NCBI GenBank assembly: GCA_028554755.1
Contig: JAPTOF010000017.1
Span: forward strand, 6,572,001 to 6,636,000
Direction: 5' to 3'
Length of the DNA stretch: 64,000 nucleotides
Source of the DNA: Cordia subcordata
Lineage: Eukaryota > Streptophyta > Magnoliopsida > Boraginales > Cordiaceae
Below the pieces are notes generated by a model. The model was not told where the DNA came from and ran no database searches. It saw nothing but the letters and a program-made list of their open reading frames with translations. The translations under genes were made by a program, and so were the position numbers. Below, piece by piece: positions 47,040 to 60,661 of this stretch; position 1 is the first letter of the stretch; the number at the start of each line of letters is the position of its first letter.

Positions 47040-48372
47040 GGGCTTGTTTGGAAATGTTCTTGTTTTTGTTTTTTGAAAACTAGTTTTCAAAAACAATTTT
47101 AGAAAATAATGTTTGAAAACAAATGAATTGAAAATTTGTTTGAATTGAACTATTCCCAGGACAAGTTTTGGAAATAGAAAAACAAAAAATTCACTTGGCA
47201 AAATTGTTCTCAAGAACAGTTTTAGAAACAAAAAAACAAAAAATCCGTTTGGCTATAATTTAATTGCCATGTGAATTTGAGACTTATAATTGGGTTGTGT
47301 AACTAAGTTATCGACAAAAATATTCAAGTATAAATGACTTTAACCATGAAATAAAAGCACACGTGAACTTGAAATTTATAATTGGGTATTATAACCAAGT
47401 TTTCAACAAAAAATATTAAAGTAAAGTTGAATTTAACCATGAAATAAAAGCAAAATATTTTAAATAAAAATGTAATATAAATCCTAGTTGTAAACCACTT
47501 CCATGCTCCAACCACATCCAATTTGCGAGATGATCATGATATGCTGACATTGCAGCAATAGCTTGGTCGGACAGTTCACCTAAAAAAGCCATCACAACTT
47601 TAGAAGAAAAGATTCATGGAAAGTAGGATTTAACAAAACTCTTATTAAAACATCAACTAACAATCCCACAAACCAATCTCAACCCCCACCCTCTCGGCAT
47701 CCCAAATCATCCATTTTAGTCCTAAAGCAATTCAATTTAATCAACAATGAAACGTTGTTCAATATCAACAACAATTAAAAAAAAAAAGGTTGACCGTGCA
47801 TAAGTATATATTAGCAATATCAACAACGAAAAGGTTGTTGCAATCATAACACAACAATTAAAAAAAAAAAGATAATTAACCCAAAAATACTCCATCAAAA
47901 CACATAAAAAATAAATAAATAAAAAGGACAACCCATGCAGAAAGCTACATCTGAGAAGGAGTTTAGGGATTAAGCACAATATCAAAATAAAATCTTCTAA
48001 TATGGTAGTAGAAATTTCTCACCTTCATTGTTTGAAAGAAGTAGAACTAGTTAGGGATTGTAGGGAGGAGAAGGCGAATTGTAACAAAAGAGAGAAAAGA
48101 ACATATAAAAATAAGGTTTTATGAGTAAGTTAAAATATTTACAAATTTGTCATTAATGAAAACATGTTTCTAAAACTTGTTTCCCATGTTTTCAATTGTT
48201 TTCAAAATAAAAACACCAAAAATATGTTTTTGTTTTTTGGTTCTTAAAAACAGATTTTTAGAAATAGTTTTTGAAAACAAAAAACAAAAATACCTTAAGC
48301 CAAACAAATTTTTCTGTCTTTTCATTTTTTAAAACAAAAAAATTGCTTTCAAAAACACTTCCAAATAAGCTC
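47040..48372. mobile_element. PIF/Harbinger-like non-autonomous element inside the copia LTR (1333 bp)
   Basis: The termini GGGCTTGTTTGGAAATGTT and (right, reverse complement) GAGCTTATTTGGAAGTGTT are inverted repeats, and CAA flanks both sides (47037-47039 and 48373-48375). The undisturbed right LTR runs GACCAAGTCATTG through the same point, confirming the insertion. No transposase frame is visible. Internal direct repeats (AACCATGAAATAAAAGCA at about 47342 and 47434) are present. Confidence 0.8.
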
Positions 48373-50004
48373 CAATTCATTGTATTCTTGGAGATCGAGT
48401 CATTATATTCCAATAAGTAGGGGTATGTATATTATAATTATACACACATCACTATCAATAAAAATCTCTCCTTTCTCTTCTCTCATTCTTGTCTCTTCTC
48501 TTATTTTCTCGCCTTTCTCTTTAGTTTTTTAACACGTTATTAGCACGATTAGTCTCTACTAATCAAGAGATACGAAGACGTTATTAAGAAGATTTGGAGA
48601 GAAAGAATTCTTGACAACATGAGGATATTCCATACCACAATTTTCGGTACAGTGATATTGCGATTACCGGTAAAGTTTTATTTTAGCCTTTTTATTTTTA
48701 TTTTGAGTTACACATATGTTGTGATGTCAAATATTATGAACTAAAAAGTTTGATTTAAAAATACCGAGCAATTATAATTAGCCTGGAAAGCTCAAATTGA
48801 TATATATATGCTCACGAACTAAAAGTTTGTCGTTTAATCAAACAATAAATATAATATAAACACTTTGAGGTTAAAATCCATATGGATGATATGAATTATG
48901 GAGAGAAAATTTTAGAAAGAAATTATGCATCTTAAAGGATTGCGATAAATTAATGATATTCCTTCATTATTTCCATATAGGCTTAAAAGCCTGAATTCTA
49001 TTGATAAAGGATTTTTAGATCCTAAAATATGACCATCTAAAGACAATAATTCAAAACTAGATATGAATAAATTTAACTGCGATTGTAGAATTTTGAAGTT
49101 GAAAGCGAGTATTAATATGCAAAATTTTCTCAAATAATTTTATGCAAAGAAAAATATGGATATCCTCATTATGCTCCAAAATTATCAATATTTGAGAGCA
49201 TGATTTGAAAATTTATTTTGGAAATTATCACATCCTATGAGCAAAATAATTTATGACAAATTATTATCAATTACTTCAATTTGCTCAAAATAATTCCTTA
49301 AAAGAATGATATATTAGTTATGGATGTGATTACAGAAATAATCGAGTTATGATGGTCATGATATTTGATTTTGAGAAAATCAAGAAATAAATGTGATAAT
49401 TGTTCTCAAGAGGCAATCCCCTATAAAGACATTAAATCATCTAATGTATCTAATGTCTATAATGAATTCAGAAGAAGTGAATAAATTGGTCTAGTAGAAT
49501 CTTTTATTGAATGTATAAAATCGTATATTCCTAGACCATCATTCATGATAATGAAATTGCCTAATTTTATTCGAGAACATGTTATGTAATATATTATAGA
49601 CCAACTGCTTATCAATAATTACTTCCCATTGGTCTAGAAAAAAAATCCCATCTAAATACTTTTATTACAAGAGATATATTTTGATTACTCCACTATAGCG
49701 CATTAAGATGGGTCTATGAAAAGTTGGGAATTTAAATTAAATCTCAATCAATTATTAAATATGTTGTATCATCAACTGAGAATATTGAAATAGCATATTG
49801 TTAATTATTGAAAAATATTCTCAACATTAGGGGAGAAAAACAAAAGCTAGAAAGATGAAAAATTTCATGGAATGTATCTGATCCTCATTTAAAAATTATT
49901 TATTTTGCAAAAAAAGTTTGAAAGATGCATTCATAGTGACTAAGTCACATATACCAGCTATAAGTGTTTCTATGTAAATTAATGTCTTAATAGACAAATT
50001 ACAA

Positions 50005-50005
<1 letters not shown>

Positions 50006-50038
<33 letters not shown>

Positions 50039-50147
50039 CATATATATATATACATATATATATACATACATATATATATACATATATATATATACATATA
50101 TATATATACATATACATATATATACATATATATATACATATATATAC

Positions 50148-50199
<52 letters not shown>
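50006..50199. repeat. (TA)n/(CATA)n microsatellite in the copia interior
   Basis: About 195 bp of TA with regularly spaced CA steps. The Tyr/Ile-rich open frames here are artefacts of the repeat. Confidence 0.95.
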
Positions 50200-50201
<2 letters not shown>

Positions 50202-52394
50202 TGGACGCTAGAAGTATAGTAGACTTATCGGTTCCAACTATAAAGAAGCAAAATGAGCAAGTTGGCATTTTTGAAATATTTGATATCCCGAAGATATCAA
50301 TCCATTCATGCAAGTATAATATATAACTGAAAAATATTACTCTACCCTGAGAGAGTATCAGGTACCTGAATATAATATAATCATTGAGAATGAAAAGATC
50401 TCATTTAGTTATATTTTTATTGAAAAAGTGGAACTGAGAAAAATGAAAATGATCATGATCAAATATTTGCATATACATTAGCTACTATATGATGAAAAAT
50501 AAGGATCATGAATTAAAGTCTATCTAAAGATGTCGACATAAATATATTTGGCCAAAAATACAAAAAATGCAGTCCAGGCATATTTAAGTGTTTTGGCCCT
50601 TATTGGTCAGCACATATTGCATATGAGATTGTGGGGGATTATTGTATAAACCAATTCCCATATTGCTTGAGAGTTTCAAAGGAATATACCACATAATTGC
50701 CTATCTTTAAAACTGCTAAATACTAGTCAGTGAATGGACTAGTATGTTATATGATTATACTTTGGCTCACTCTACTCCTTTTTATATAAACCAAGTTTAA
50801 ATACTTGGAATTAATTATAAGGAGATATGTTTTCATATGGTGGATGCAATCACATTAGCCCGACAATTTTCTTAAAGGACTTCATATGCGTCTTGTGAAT
50901 GTGAAACAATATATACATGTACAAATGTATTTTATGAGTATAATATTTATATACAAGTCCTAAAAGGACTAGAGATGTTTGAAGCATAAATCTCTAATGA
51001 AGTACATTCAAAGATCTTTGTATAAGTTGAAACGTATTGAAAATTGAGATATATTTGCTTTAATGCTAATCTTCTAAAGAAAAGGATTCAATAGCCCATG
51101 TTTCTGTGAAGAAACATATATAAGAGTGACTCATGAAGAGCTTTGATATAGAATTTTGAAATAATTATTTTGGCTCCACCTGAAGTTCAATCATTATTTA
51201 CATGGAATATTATCCATCAATTACTTCGGTAAAAGAAATTTTGGAGCCAAATAACTCATATTTTGAGTGTTTGAATATTTTGATTCTTGATGTTAGATGG
51301 ACCATTTTGATTTTGCAAAAATAACGAAAAATTATTGTCCTAAAGTGTGATACCTCAATACATCTTGCTATACTATATGTGTCGGCACAATTATCTCTTC
51401 TTCTATTAGCAACAATTGGTTTTGTACCAATAGAAAGACCTTGGAGGTATTACACACAAATTTCTTTATTATTATTATCAAGACACTCAAAGTCAAAATT
51501 AATTGAACATGAAAATTGTTGAGAATTTGTTTACTCACAATGAGCAATATATTTTAATATATGCAAAAATTATTATATTTATGTTCGTGAAAGCTCATTA
51601 TTATTGTTATCACCCTAAAGCATGCCAATATATTACTCAATAAATAAATGATATGCATGGTTTGAGTAAAAGGAGATTATATTAAATGTGTATTGAGATA
51701 CTTACATGCCATGCTAAATCCATGTATGAACTCCCCAATAAACATGGAATAAAGGCTCATCAAGTTTCTCAAGCAAGAACTTGGCAAGTTCATCTTAATT
51801 GATATCATCTATAATGATATTTGAGAAACTATAAGATTGGCACGTGTACTTAGAGATTTCTTGATATGTTTAAATGATGGGGAGACAAATATACGCTATA
51901 CTCTTTTTCCCTTAGCCTAGGTTTTATCCCACTGGATTTTTCTGGCAAAGTTTTTAATGAGATAGCATAAAACATATAACAAGAATATTGTACTCTTTTT
52001 CATTCGCTAGGATTTTTGTCTCACTGGATTTTTTTCTAGTAAGATTTTAACGAGGCATATTCTTAGTCGATGAATATCTAAGGGAAAGTGTCATGGAACA
52101 TGTGGTCATTCCCGGTCCATTAATTGGTGACCCAAGTCTAAGCCCAAAAAGACAAAAGCTTGCAATGTTGAAAAGGAAGTTTTCTTGGAGACCAAGTCAT
52201 TGTATTCTTGGAGACCAAATCATTATATTCCTATAATTAGGGGCATGTATCTTGTAATTATATACACATCAATATCAATAAAAATCTCTCTTCTCTTATT
52301 TTCTCTCCTTTCTCTTTAGTTTTATAACAATTACATAATTTTTTACTATTAAAACTTATAAGCCCCAAATAATCAGAGCCAAACAGGCTCTGAG

Positions 52395-53455
52395 TAGGTT
52401 CAAGACTCATTGACTTGCATAGTTGCATTTGGCGGCTTTTTTTCTCCTTTATTCCTACTCCGTTATATTCTCTATAGGTTTTTATTCCTCTTAAATTTTC
52501 AGTTATCAATTAAATAATAACTATGTGAAGTTCTATATAACCCACTAATCTTTTCGTGTAATGCTTATGTTATTAAAAATATGATATGAAGGACAAAATT
52601 ATATATTATAAATAAAAAAAACAAATATGTCTTTTTGGTCAAGGTCACAGGTAGTCATTATATAACTTTTTTTTTAAAAAAAAATATTGAATCCATTGCC
52701 TTCGATCAATCCATCTAAAATTATTTTCTAATCTAAAATTAGGTCGCTTTTTATTTTACTTTTTTAATTTAAATATTTTACTTAATCACTCTATATCTCT
52801 TATAAAAAAAACATAATTATTGTTTAAAATTTTTCTACATCTATAAACTATGAAAATTTATATAAAACATATATTGTTTCATGTATTACACGGTCTTCTT
52901 ATAGGAGGCTCATGATGCTGAATTTTTCACTCCACTTTTTTCGTTGTTGAAAGGTGCAAGTTGTTGAAAGGTGCGTAGACTCCTTCATAGTGACACCATT
53001 CTTCTGTTAAGGGTTCATATATCGACTACTTCAGTTACAGGTAAGTGAAAGTTTAATATTATAAACTGTATAATAAAGATGGACACGACTAAATAAACAC
53101 ACACCCGAAAAGGAAATAAGTGAAGTTACAACTCAAAATAAACATTTTTTTCTCAATTTACACTTAATTTCTTGAATGAATCTATCTATGTCTAGAAACT
53201 TCATCGTTTTCTTTTCTTGCGCAGCTCGCTCATATATGGTAATCGGAGCTATTTAATCCTTTTAACATAATAAATCCTTTTCCCTTTTTTCAGCAGAAAA
53301 TGAAAATTTAGCCCTTAATAAGTTTGAGAACTACGCTGTTTTATTGCAAAATCATTAATATAAATACGAAGAAGACGATTGGAATATAAGACAACTAACG
53401 ACTCTAGAACTACCAACACACTATTCTGAACTAGGTGTGGCCTAACCTAATACTC
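52395..53455. other. Intergenic DNA downstream of the laccase, no gene seen
   Basis: AT-rich sequence between the copia/MITE nest and the 3' flank of the intact laccase. No repeat or coding signal was recognised beyond A/T tracts. Confidence 0.55.
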
Positions 53456-53499
53456 AAACAAACAATATGTAAGTGGAGTGCCACTCTTTTTCATGCGGA

Positions 53500-56400
53500 C
53501 TAGCATTCTGGAAGATCTGATGGTGGTGGAGGCAACATCGTAGATGTGGTTGGTCCATTCTCAACGATAAAAGCGCCTGCCAGACCAATAGGAACATGTC
53601 CTTCATTGTGACAATGTACATACCATACACCTGAGATCATATGAGATGATAAAAATATACAATCAATATACGTAAATTAATTAATTATTTTGGTTAATTG
53701 TTTGAATAATTAATCAAACTTAACCTTGCAGCTATATATAATTGCACTGGACGAAAACCTCATGAGCAATGATCTATCCACATTTTTCTTGGCCTCAAAG
53801 CTAGGCTATATGTTAAAATTAAAGAATCTAGATGCAGTTGTATATTGATGTAAGTTTTCCCTAGAAAGATATCTAGTCATTCATTTATACTTTTTCTTTT
53901 CCTTTTTTCTTTTTCATGTAGTCTGAGATCAATTCTGAGTAGCTATATGTATAGTTGGTGTATTATTTGACTTTGGCCTCTTTGAAATGAAAATGAGAAG
54001 AACAAATAGATCACATCATGCATTTCTATTGAATATATAGCTAGCCTACATATACACAATATAACAATATACTTCTATCGTTCTGTTTTTGGGCATGGAT
54101 CAGGTCATATATGCACATATGAGAAGGAATGACATACTGGATACAATGCAAGGCAACAAACACATCTAATGAGGTGACTTAGCAGAAACATTGACAGAGA
54201 AGAAGAACCAAGTTGATATATCTACCAATATGATAGTATAAGTATAACGAATCCATACCTGGATTATCTGTCCGTAATCTAATGACAACCCATCCTCCGA
54301 TCGGTATAGAAACAGTATTACGCATTTGTGGATTCACAAAATTGAGCTTTGACATAGCTTTTGTAGGATCATAGTTGTCGAAGCCTTGGCCTAACACATG
54401 AAAATTGTATCCATGAATGTGCATAGGGTGGGATTCTAGGGCCACCAAAGTGTGAGTTTGAAAGACAATCTCAACTGTGGTGTTGTACTTTAATTGCTTC
54501 ACCTTTGTTGACTTCTCAGTAAATACAAGTGTCCTATCCAATCTATAACTTTCATTTACGTAGTCAAACTTAACAGGTGGTTCATTTGGAAAATCGGTTG
54601 TATAAATACCATCCACCTTATTGTGAAAAGCTTGTAATATTGACAACATAGTAGGTGAGACGAAAGATTCGTTGTTTAGCGAAGCAGCTATTCGTTGGTT
54701 GAGTGGGGCTTGGCAACTCATGATACTGTTTTCTGCTTCACATGGAACTAAGCCCAATCCAACAGTTATAAACATGTGCTCATCCACTTCACGTGGAACT
54801 GGAGCCCAAAAAGGCCCAGTGACAAGCCCCGTCAATTTGTCGAAAAATCCGAAAGCAGCATCTGTGTCAAACATATCTGGTAAAATTGGCATTTTTGGAA
54901 CAGATGGTTTAGCATCTTCATATACAATCAGTGCAGTGGCAGGTATAGTATTAATCTGCAAACCCTTTGAAGTGCGATAGAGAAGCGATGCCATATAGTA
55001 TCTAGCTGGTGATTGGTCAGCTATCAATAGCGCATCAATGGTCTGTCCGGGGGCGAGTACAAGTAGATCTGTCTGATATAGATTGGTATACACAGCGTCT
55101 GCTGCAACGACTGTCAAATTGTGACTTGCTATCTTGAAAAATAGATTAACATTCACTGCTGCATTGATGACACGTAGTAGATATGTCTTCCCGTGAATCA
55201 CTTTTAATTCAAACATATCTGTTGCATGGTGAAAAGAAAAGCTCAGTTGTAATAACATCAATACACTGTGATACCAAGTCATTATTATAAAGGAACACAA
55301 GTTGAATACTAACAGATTTTGATTTCAGGTCTAATTAAAAGGGAAAAGGAGTAATAAAATGAGACATACTTGCAAGGTTAGATTTTCAAAAATCTTTGAA
55401 ATTAACCGAGAACAAGAGATCTTGAGCAGATACCAACAAAAAGTAGTAACGTACCTGATTCAAGGTCTGTAAAGTTGGATGCAAATTTAAGATTTGAATA
55501 TTGCTGTTTCCGTCGTCCATTCAGAAATCTCCGTCCTGTATATATAGTTTGCAATCAATTATCAGGCTTGAAAAAATATATGTATTTTACAACTATTTCT
55601 AATTTGGAGATATTAATTTAGCCATTACTGAAAAATATTATAATTCATATACAAGTGTCAAAATTGTCCGTCTTTATTCTGCTAAACAAAAATCTTGAAT
55701 ATTTCCCCACAAGTCAACAATGTCCATGGCAGAATTGAGACGATCCACTTGCAAGAACTTTTCTTTATTCACTTACAAGCATTTCTGTTTTAAAGCGTGC
55801 CAAAATGCATTACACTTTGTCTTGTTGATACATATTATGAAATACTTACTTAGCTTGTTTATGTAAGTAATAAAATAGATTTTTAAGTAATTTTTTTTAG
55901 CATGCTATAATTTTTATTTTTACCGAGCAAGTTTTCGTGCCACTCCATGACTCTCTCTTTGTGAGATAAGAATTTATGTATTGAATATAAAAATCTTCTT
56001 CTATATGAAAATTGTCTTACCATTACAAATACAGTAAACTATAACACGAATAGCATAATAAGCAATGCACTTTAAACACCTGTCAAAGATTGAGATAAAA
56101 CTTTTTAACAAATTGAAGAAAGATCCTACATAAGAAATATGGTTATGAATTATGTTAAACTTGGAAGAAAAATACTCCTGAAGATACAAGTAGCTCAATA
56201 ACGACATTCTTCACTTAAAACTTATTCTCGAGTTCGAGTCACTTTTAGAAATCGGTAAAAAAATAATTCTTAATCTGATTTTAGAATTTGAATTCAAGTC
56301 ACCACTAAAGTAAAAGATATACGTAAAAGCTAGGTAATTATAAGATCCAAGCCATTGCAAAAGTGTGCATATGAGTACTTACGATTTGAAGAGCATGAAT

Positions 56401-59400
56401 ACAAATCCCCTGGCCAGCCGTTGATGGTGAAGGCATCGGAGCTATTGGGTCCATTGCCAGTGAGTTGCAATTGTTCCTCCAGTTCAACAACATTCTGATT
56501 ATACCATTCTCCTGCAATCATAATTTATTTTCTGTCCTTTTTCAACTTTTAGTGTCTTATGGAAAAGCAATCCATAACAATTATAGCAGTGGTCGAGATT
56601 ATATTTATTTATACTAATATTCATATATGGTCTACGTACTGATTCTAATTTATTTTTTACTATTAATTCCAAGTCATATTATATTTTACTAGTAAATAAT
56701 AGTAAAAAGTTACTGAAATGATAAATTAGCAACAAAAAAATCATTGACCATTATATTTATCAAATTTTAACAATAAACCTTAAAAAATAGGTGGATAACT
56801 TCCCTTACAAAGAAAATGTATTTTGTATTTAATTTTTTAATTTAAATAATATATTTCTATAGTAAAATGCTTTTGACCAAAAAAAAAAATAGTAAAATGC
56901 ATGTTCCATATAAAAGTTTCATATTGAGAATATTTTCGAAATACGACAACCAAATATCAAAAAAAATTTCAATATTGCAAGCATTTTCCTAAGGAAATAT
57001 TTTCCCTCAGCAAATTATTTTCCTACAAGCAAACGGTGTGTATCAGTGTATGTATGATATTAGGTTTAGCATATGATTAATTGCAAGATCATACTTAGAC
57101 AATCAAGATTACATAGAGTGACTGAATTTCAGTCAATAAGAAGTTATATCTTATGCTTAACAAACAGAAAGAGTAATAGAGATTAGGACCTGGAATTAAT
57201 ACCTAGAATGATTGGAACTTCCTTATATGGTTTTGGAAAAGGATACGATCGACCAACTCTAGGGTAAATAATTAGAGCCCCATAAATCGTTGCTCGCTGG
57301 AAGCCAGAATGTGCATGCCACCAAAGAGTTCCTTCTTGCCCAGTAACATTAAATTTATAAATATAACTATTTCTTGGACGTATCGGACATTGACTTATCA
57401 TTTCAGTTCCATCAGCCCAGCAACTAAGATACTGGGTCACTCCATGCCTGGAAAAGGTAAAATAGAACAAACCAGAGATATCAATGAGACGCCTTCAATC
57501 AGCTTTCTTGGAATTGAGCAACATTACTTGAGTAGCTTACTCTTAGTGGCCTGGTCCCATATTCAACCAAAGTTTTTTGGCTTTACAAATTAAAAATATT
57601 TTAAGAGACAAGAATCCCGACTTATTTTTATTGTGATTATTGCTGAAATTCAATATTTCAAGATAAGACAGTATTTTTTCTCTTTCTCATTCTTCAGTAT
57701 AGGGAAAGGAAGCTATATAATATAAGCACGTAACCACTATCCTGCTATAACAAGGAAAATTAATCCTTCCGTAGAGTTATACTAGAAGGAAAAGAAAAAA
57801 AAATTGAAACTATGAAAAGTTCAAATTCAAATTTTTTAGAAGTCAGAAAGTTTAACTTTAAAAAAAGATATATTTTTTTCAAAAGTTATAAAAAAATACT
57901 TTTGAAAAAAAAAATTGATTTAAACGAGCCTTTAATATGCAATGAAAATAGGAAAGTATTTGTCAACATGCTGATCCATGATGAATTTAGGCAAATGACC
58001 CGAAAATTCAATTTTTGGTTGACAAAGGATTTAATTGAAATGATTAAATTAAGTGTGGATTTTGTGACTTTTTTTAGTAATGAGAAAACTCGTAAAATTA
58101 AGCATTAGATTCATATGGTATCATGAATTTCAAATCCACTAAGATGCTCATTAATACAAAGATAGATTGATGCTTTCCTTACGGAAAAAGAAATATTTGC
58201 ATGAAAGAAGGCAAGCTCAAACAAAGATCTCTTTACCATAGGTGGTAAATCTATATATGATGTTGCTTGGTCAACTTTTTCTGTATTTGAGAAATTTTTT
58301 TTTTCTTTTTAGGGACATTTGATTTATAGATTGATTTTTCATTCCTGAAAATAATAGTCTTAGAAATCACAATCTCAGGAGTTGATTCACGTGAATGTGC
58401 AAAAAGCTATTTGGTACCATCAAGAAATGTTATATTGTTGGTATTTGTTTAAACTAAAATATGGAAATTTTAAGGTATTTTTCAAAAATGTCCCTTACTC
58501 AAAAAGATAAAGATATCAGATCTATTTATATGTCTTCATCGTCCATATGCATGTTGATCATGCATGAGTGGGTAATGTGTGTGTAATGCGTATGTAATGT
58601 GTGTATAATGTCGGTGCAGTGTGCCTGTAACATGTTTAATATGTATAGTATATGTGAAGTATATATAACGTGTGTAACTCGTATATGCAGGGTGCGTACT
58701 ACTTTATGTTGTATGTACAGTGTCTGTAATGTTGTGAGGTTGTGTGTGCGCGCATTGTGTTTAAGGTGTGTGTGGCGCGTGCAATGTACACGTGGGAAGT
58801 GCTTGTAATGTTTGTGTGTAGTGTGTAATGTTTTCTATTCTGCAAAAAAAAAACTGCGAAGCTAATAATTTTAACATTATATTTTCAGGAATCTTATATA
58901 AGAATATGGAACCAAAACGTACTTTTTATAATTTTGTGAAAAAGGGTTAGTAATTAAATGATTCGAAGAGCACTGAAAAATGTTCAAAATGGTTGAATAA
59001 AAAAGAAGAATAACACTATTAGAAATTGGTGGATTTTCTGCCTTAAGTTAAGATAGATTTGAAATGAACATTCTCTATCTCAAATTTAAATGGATTTGAG
59101 ACGAAAAATTTAGACAAAATTTTCTAATAAGTTAATACATATTTGAGTTGGAAATTTAAGACGGAAAATATTCTATTTCAACTAGAGATGGAATTTTTCG
59201 TTTGAAATTTGAGGTGAGAGTTTTTGAGACAGAAAATTTTCATCTCAAATTCTTTCTGAAACGGAATGTTTTAAGTTTTGAGATGAATATTCTGTCTCAA
59301 ATTTAAAAATTTGTTGTAGTGTATTAACAATTATCCAGTGTATGGTGATGCTATCAATATTAGCTTTTGGTTCTCTTCTGGACTTACCAGTGAATGGTGA

Positions 59401-60561
59401 TGTTATATGGGGACTTATTGAAAACATTAACAACAAGTGTATCGCCCTCTCGTGCATAGATAGTTGGCCCCGGAACACTTCCATTTACTGCAGTAACCAC
59501 TTGCTTCTTGCACGCCCGCTGCAGAGCCACACCTTCCACCTGCAACAGTTAGAAAAAGCTTAAAGGTCAAAACTACAGTTCATTATATACGTGTGTGTAT
59601 ATATAGTAAAATAATGTATTTTATCTTAATTTCTCTTGCTGTGGAAGTTGCATAAAAAACTTATGATTTCAAAACTTATTAATACTCTTATGTTATAAAA
59701 ATATTACTAATACCTCTAAATTAATATATTATTTTGTACAACATTCTTCAAGGTATAAGAATATTAACGAGTTCTAACACAATATTTTATACAAGTTTAA
59801 TTTGAAAGAACATTAAGGGGTTTGAGCGACTTTTCCCTTTTCTTGTGCTAAACTATATAAACAGGATTTTGCAAGAAAATTAAAATTTCTCATTCATGCG
59901 AGGAATGAAGGCCTATGAAGGAGAGGGAAGAGAAGGCCTTTTCTTCCCTTTATTTCGTTCGTTCTCTTTTGTCTTTTCCTTGCCTTCTCTGCAAGAGGCG
60001 ACATGGATTTGAGACAAGTTGGTCAAGCACGAACTTTTTGTTTTGTATATTTATATGGTGTAGCTGGAGAGTATTTGAAAAGTCTTTCGGAATAGATACT
60101 TTAAAAACTATTCTCTCTCATCAGACGCTCAACAATTTCCTAAAATCAAAGTGAGAAAAGGATTTTAGCCACTGATGACCGGCTTTCTGCAAAGTTATAA
60201 GACTATGTATGGGGTTGATGCGTGCCCAGTGCTGTAAGATCAAGGAAGTTGGTGATTGATGATACAGGAGTCGGAGTTTAAAATATTTGTTTATGAGGGA
60301 TATACAAAAAACGATACAATTTAGTATTCATATATGAATAATTTTTTTTTATTAAAGGGTAAATTAGTTTTTCATACTGAAAATAAACACATTTACACAA
60401 CAACGAAGAGATCATTATAGAAGTCAAGATCGTAGATGGAATGAAAAATGCAGTGAAGATTTTGCATTTGAACTTACGTGAAACGTGTGCTCTATAACTC
60501 GAGCAGAAGCACTTGAGAAAGATAGAAGAAAAAGAGCGTATGCGATAAGCATCATAAGCAT
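53500..60561 (-). CDS. Laccase (plant multicopper oxidase), 566 aa, six exons, apparently intact
   Basis: Exons: 60561-60478, 59539-59388, 57447-57203, 56511-56383, 55218-54259, 53630-53500 (84+152+245+129+960+131 = 1701 bp, in frame). The signal peptide [20 protein letters not shown] is followed by an A-x-A cleavage site, so the enzyme enters the secretory route to the apoplast. All four copper motifs are present: HWHG (residues 78-81), LWWHAH (120-125), HPMHIHG (467-473) and HCHNEGH (529-535, followed by a Leu as likely axial ligand). Laccases oxidise phenols with reduction of O2 to water, acting on monolignols or flavonoids. The IIYPR stretch after LWWHAH and the divergent HWHGVTQ recall the LAC14/15 group, but this is a tentative call. 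The chosen ATG is preceded by an in-frame TAA. A TATA box lies about 90 bp upstream. The paralogue at 9801-18409 is dead and a third is a remnant. Confidence 0.93.
55455..55535 (-). other. Candidate 81-bp cassette exon in laccase intron 4
   Basis: A stretch conserved in both laccase copies is bounded by ATATACAG (acceptor) and CAG/GTACGT (strong donor). It is 81 bp (27 codons), fits the phase of the exon 4/exon 5 junction and has no stop in this copy. Included, the junction would give Asp before MFELKV, as in many laccases; skipped, it gives His. In the pseudogene the same 81 bp (11738-11818) carries an in-frame TAA. The insertion would be basic (Arg/Lys-rich). Inference only. Confidence 0.35.
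58555..58830. repeat. Degenerate GTGTR-rich minisatellite in intron 2 of the intact laccase
   Basis: The counterpart of 15270-15545, made of loose GTGTAATGYGTRTGTAATG-like repeats. Open frames here are Cys/Val-rich artefacts. Confidence 0.75.
59014..59311. mobile_element. CACTA-type MITE (298 bp) in laccase intron 2
   Basis: The ends are CACTATTAGAAATTGG and (right, reverse complement) CACTACAACAAATTTTTAAA. Internal repeats of GAGACRGAAAATTT type occur. Flanks are TAA and TAT (3 bp, one mismatch). The pseudogene's intron lacks it, so it was inserted after the duplication or lost from the other copy. Confidence 0.75.
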
Positions 60562-60651
60562 CGCTCGTCCCAAGCTTAAAAGTTAAAACAGGAAGCACGG
60601 GAAGGCAGTGAAGACTTAATGCTGGCTGAGGACTCATGCAAAGTCACATAT

Positions 60652-60661
60652 GGTTTATATA
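60652..60661 (-). promoter_or_regulatory. TATA box of the intact laccase
   Basis: TATATAAACC on the minus strand, about 91-100 bp upstream of the start codon, a plausible spacing for a plant core promoter. The pseudogene has GCATATAAAC at the same place (about 18501-18510). Confidence 0.6.

Larger units (their letters stand above)
46933..52329 (+). mobile_element. Degenerate Ty1-copia element with a nested insertion in its 5' LTR
   Basis: The right LTR (52089-52329, 241 bp) starts TGTCATGGAACATGTGG and ends ATAACA. The left LTR (46933-48534) starts TGTTATAGAATATGTGG and ends TTAACA, and is interrupted at 47040-48372. Both share CCATTAATTRGTGAYCCAAR and CTAAGCCC. CGTTATTAGCACG follows the left LTR, and AAGGGAAAG (polypurine) precedes the right one. 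CTTAC and ATTAC flank it (one mismatch). The interior has lost nearly all frames. Weak pol echoes remain near 50390-50480 (ENEKISFSY and NDHDQIFAYT-like stretches in different frames). Confidence 0.8.
46868..52390. mobile_element. MITE split by a copia insertion
   Basis: The left arm (46868-46932, GAGACTGTTTAGCTCTGCTT...CAGTAAAAAATCACTCTTAC) and the reverse complement of the right arm (52330-52390, GAGCCTGTTTGGCTCTGATT...TAGTAAAAAATTATGTAAT) are inverted repeats. Between them sits the copia element. The flanks TAA and TGA would be a 3-bp target duplication with one change. Without the insertion the MITE would be only about 125 bp, a near-complete hairpin. Confidence 0.7.

Noticed and set aside
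49896..50313. Tyr/Ile-rich open frames
   Set aside because: Encoded by the (TA)n/(CATA)n array inside the copia remnant.
60278..60637. 119-codon minus-strand frame covering laccase exon 1
   Set aside because: Its frame differs from the laccase start; the signal peptide is read from the ATG at 60561 and splices at 60478.
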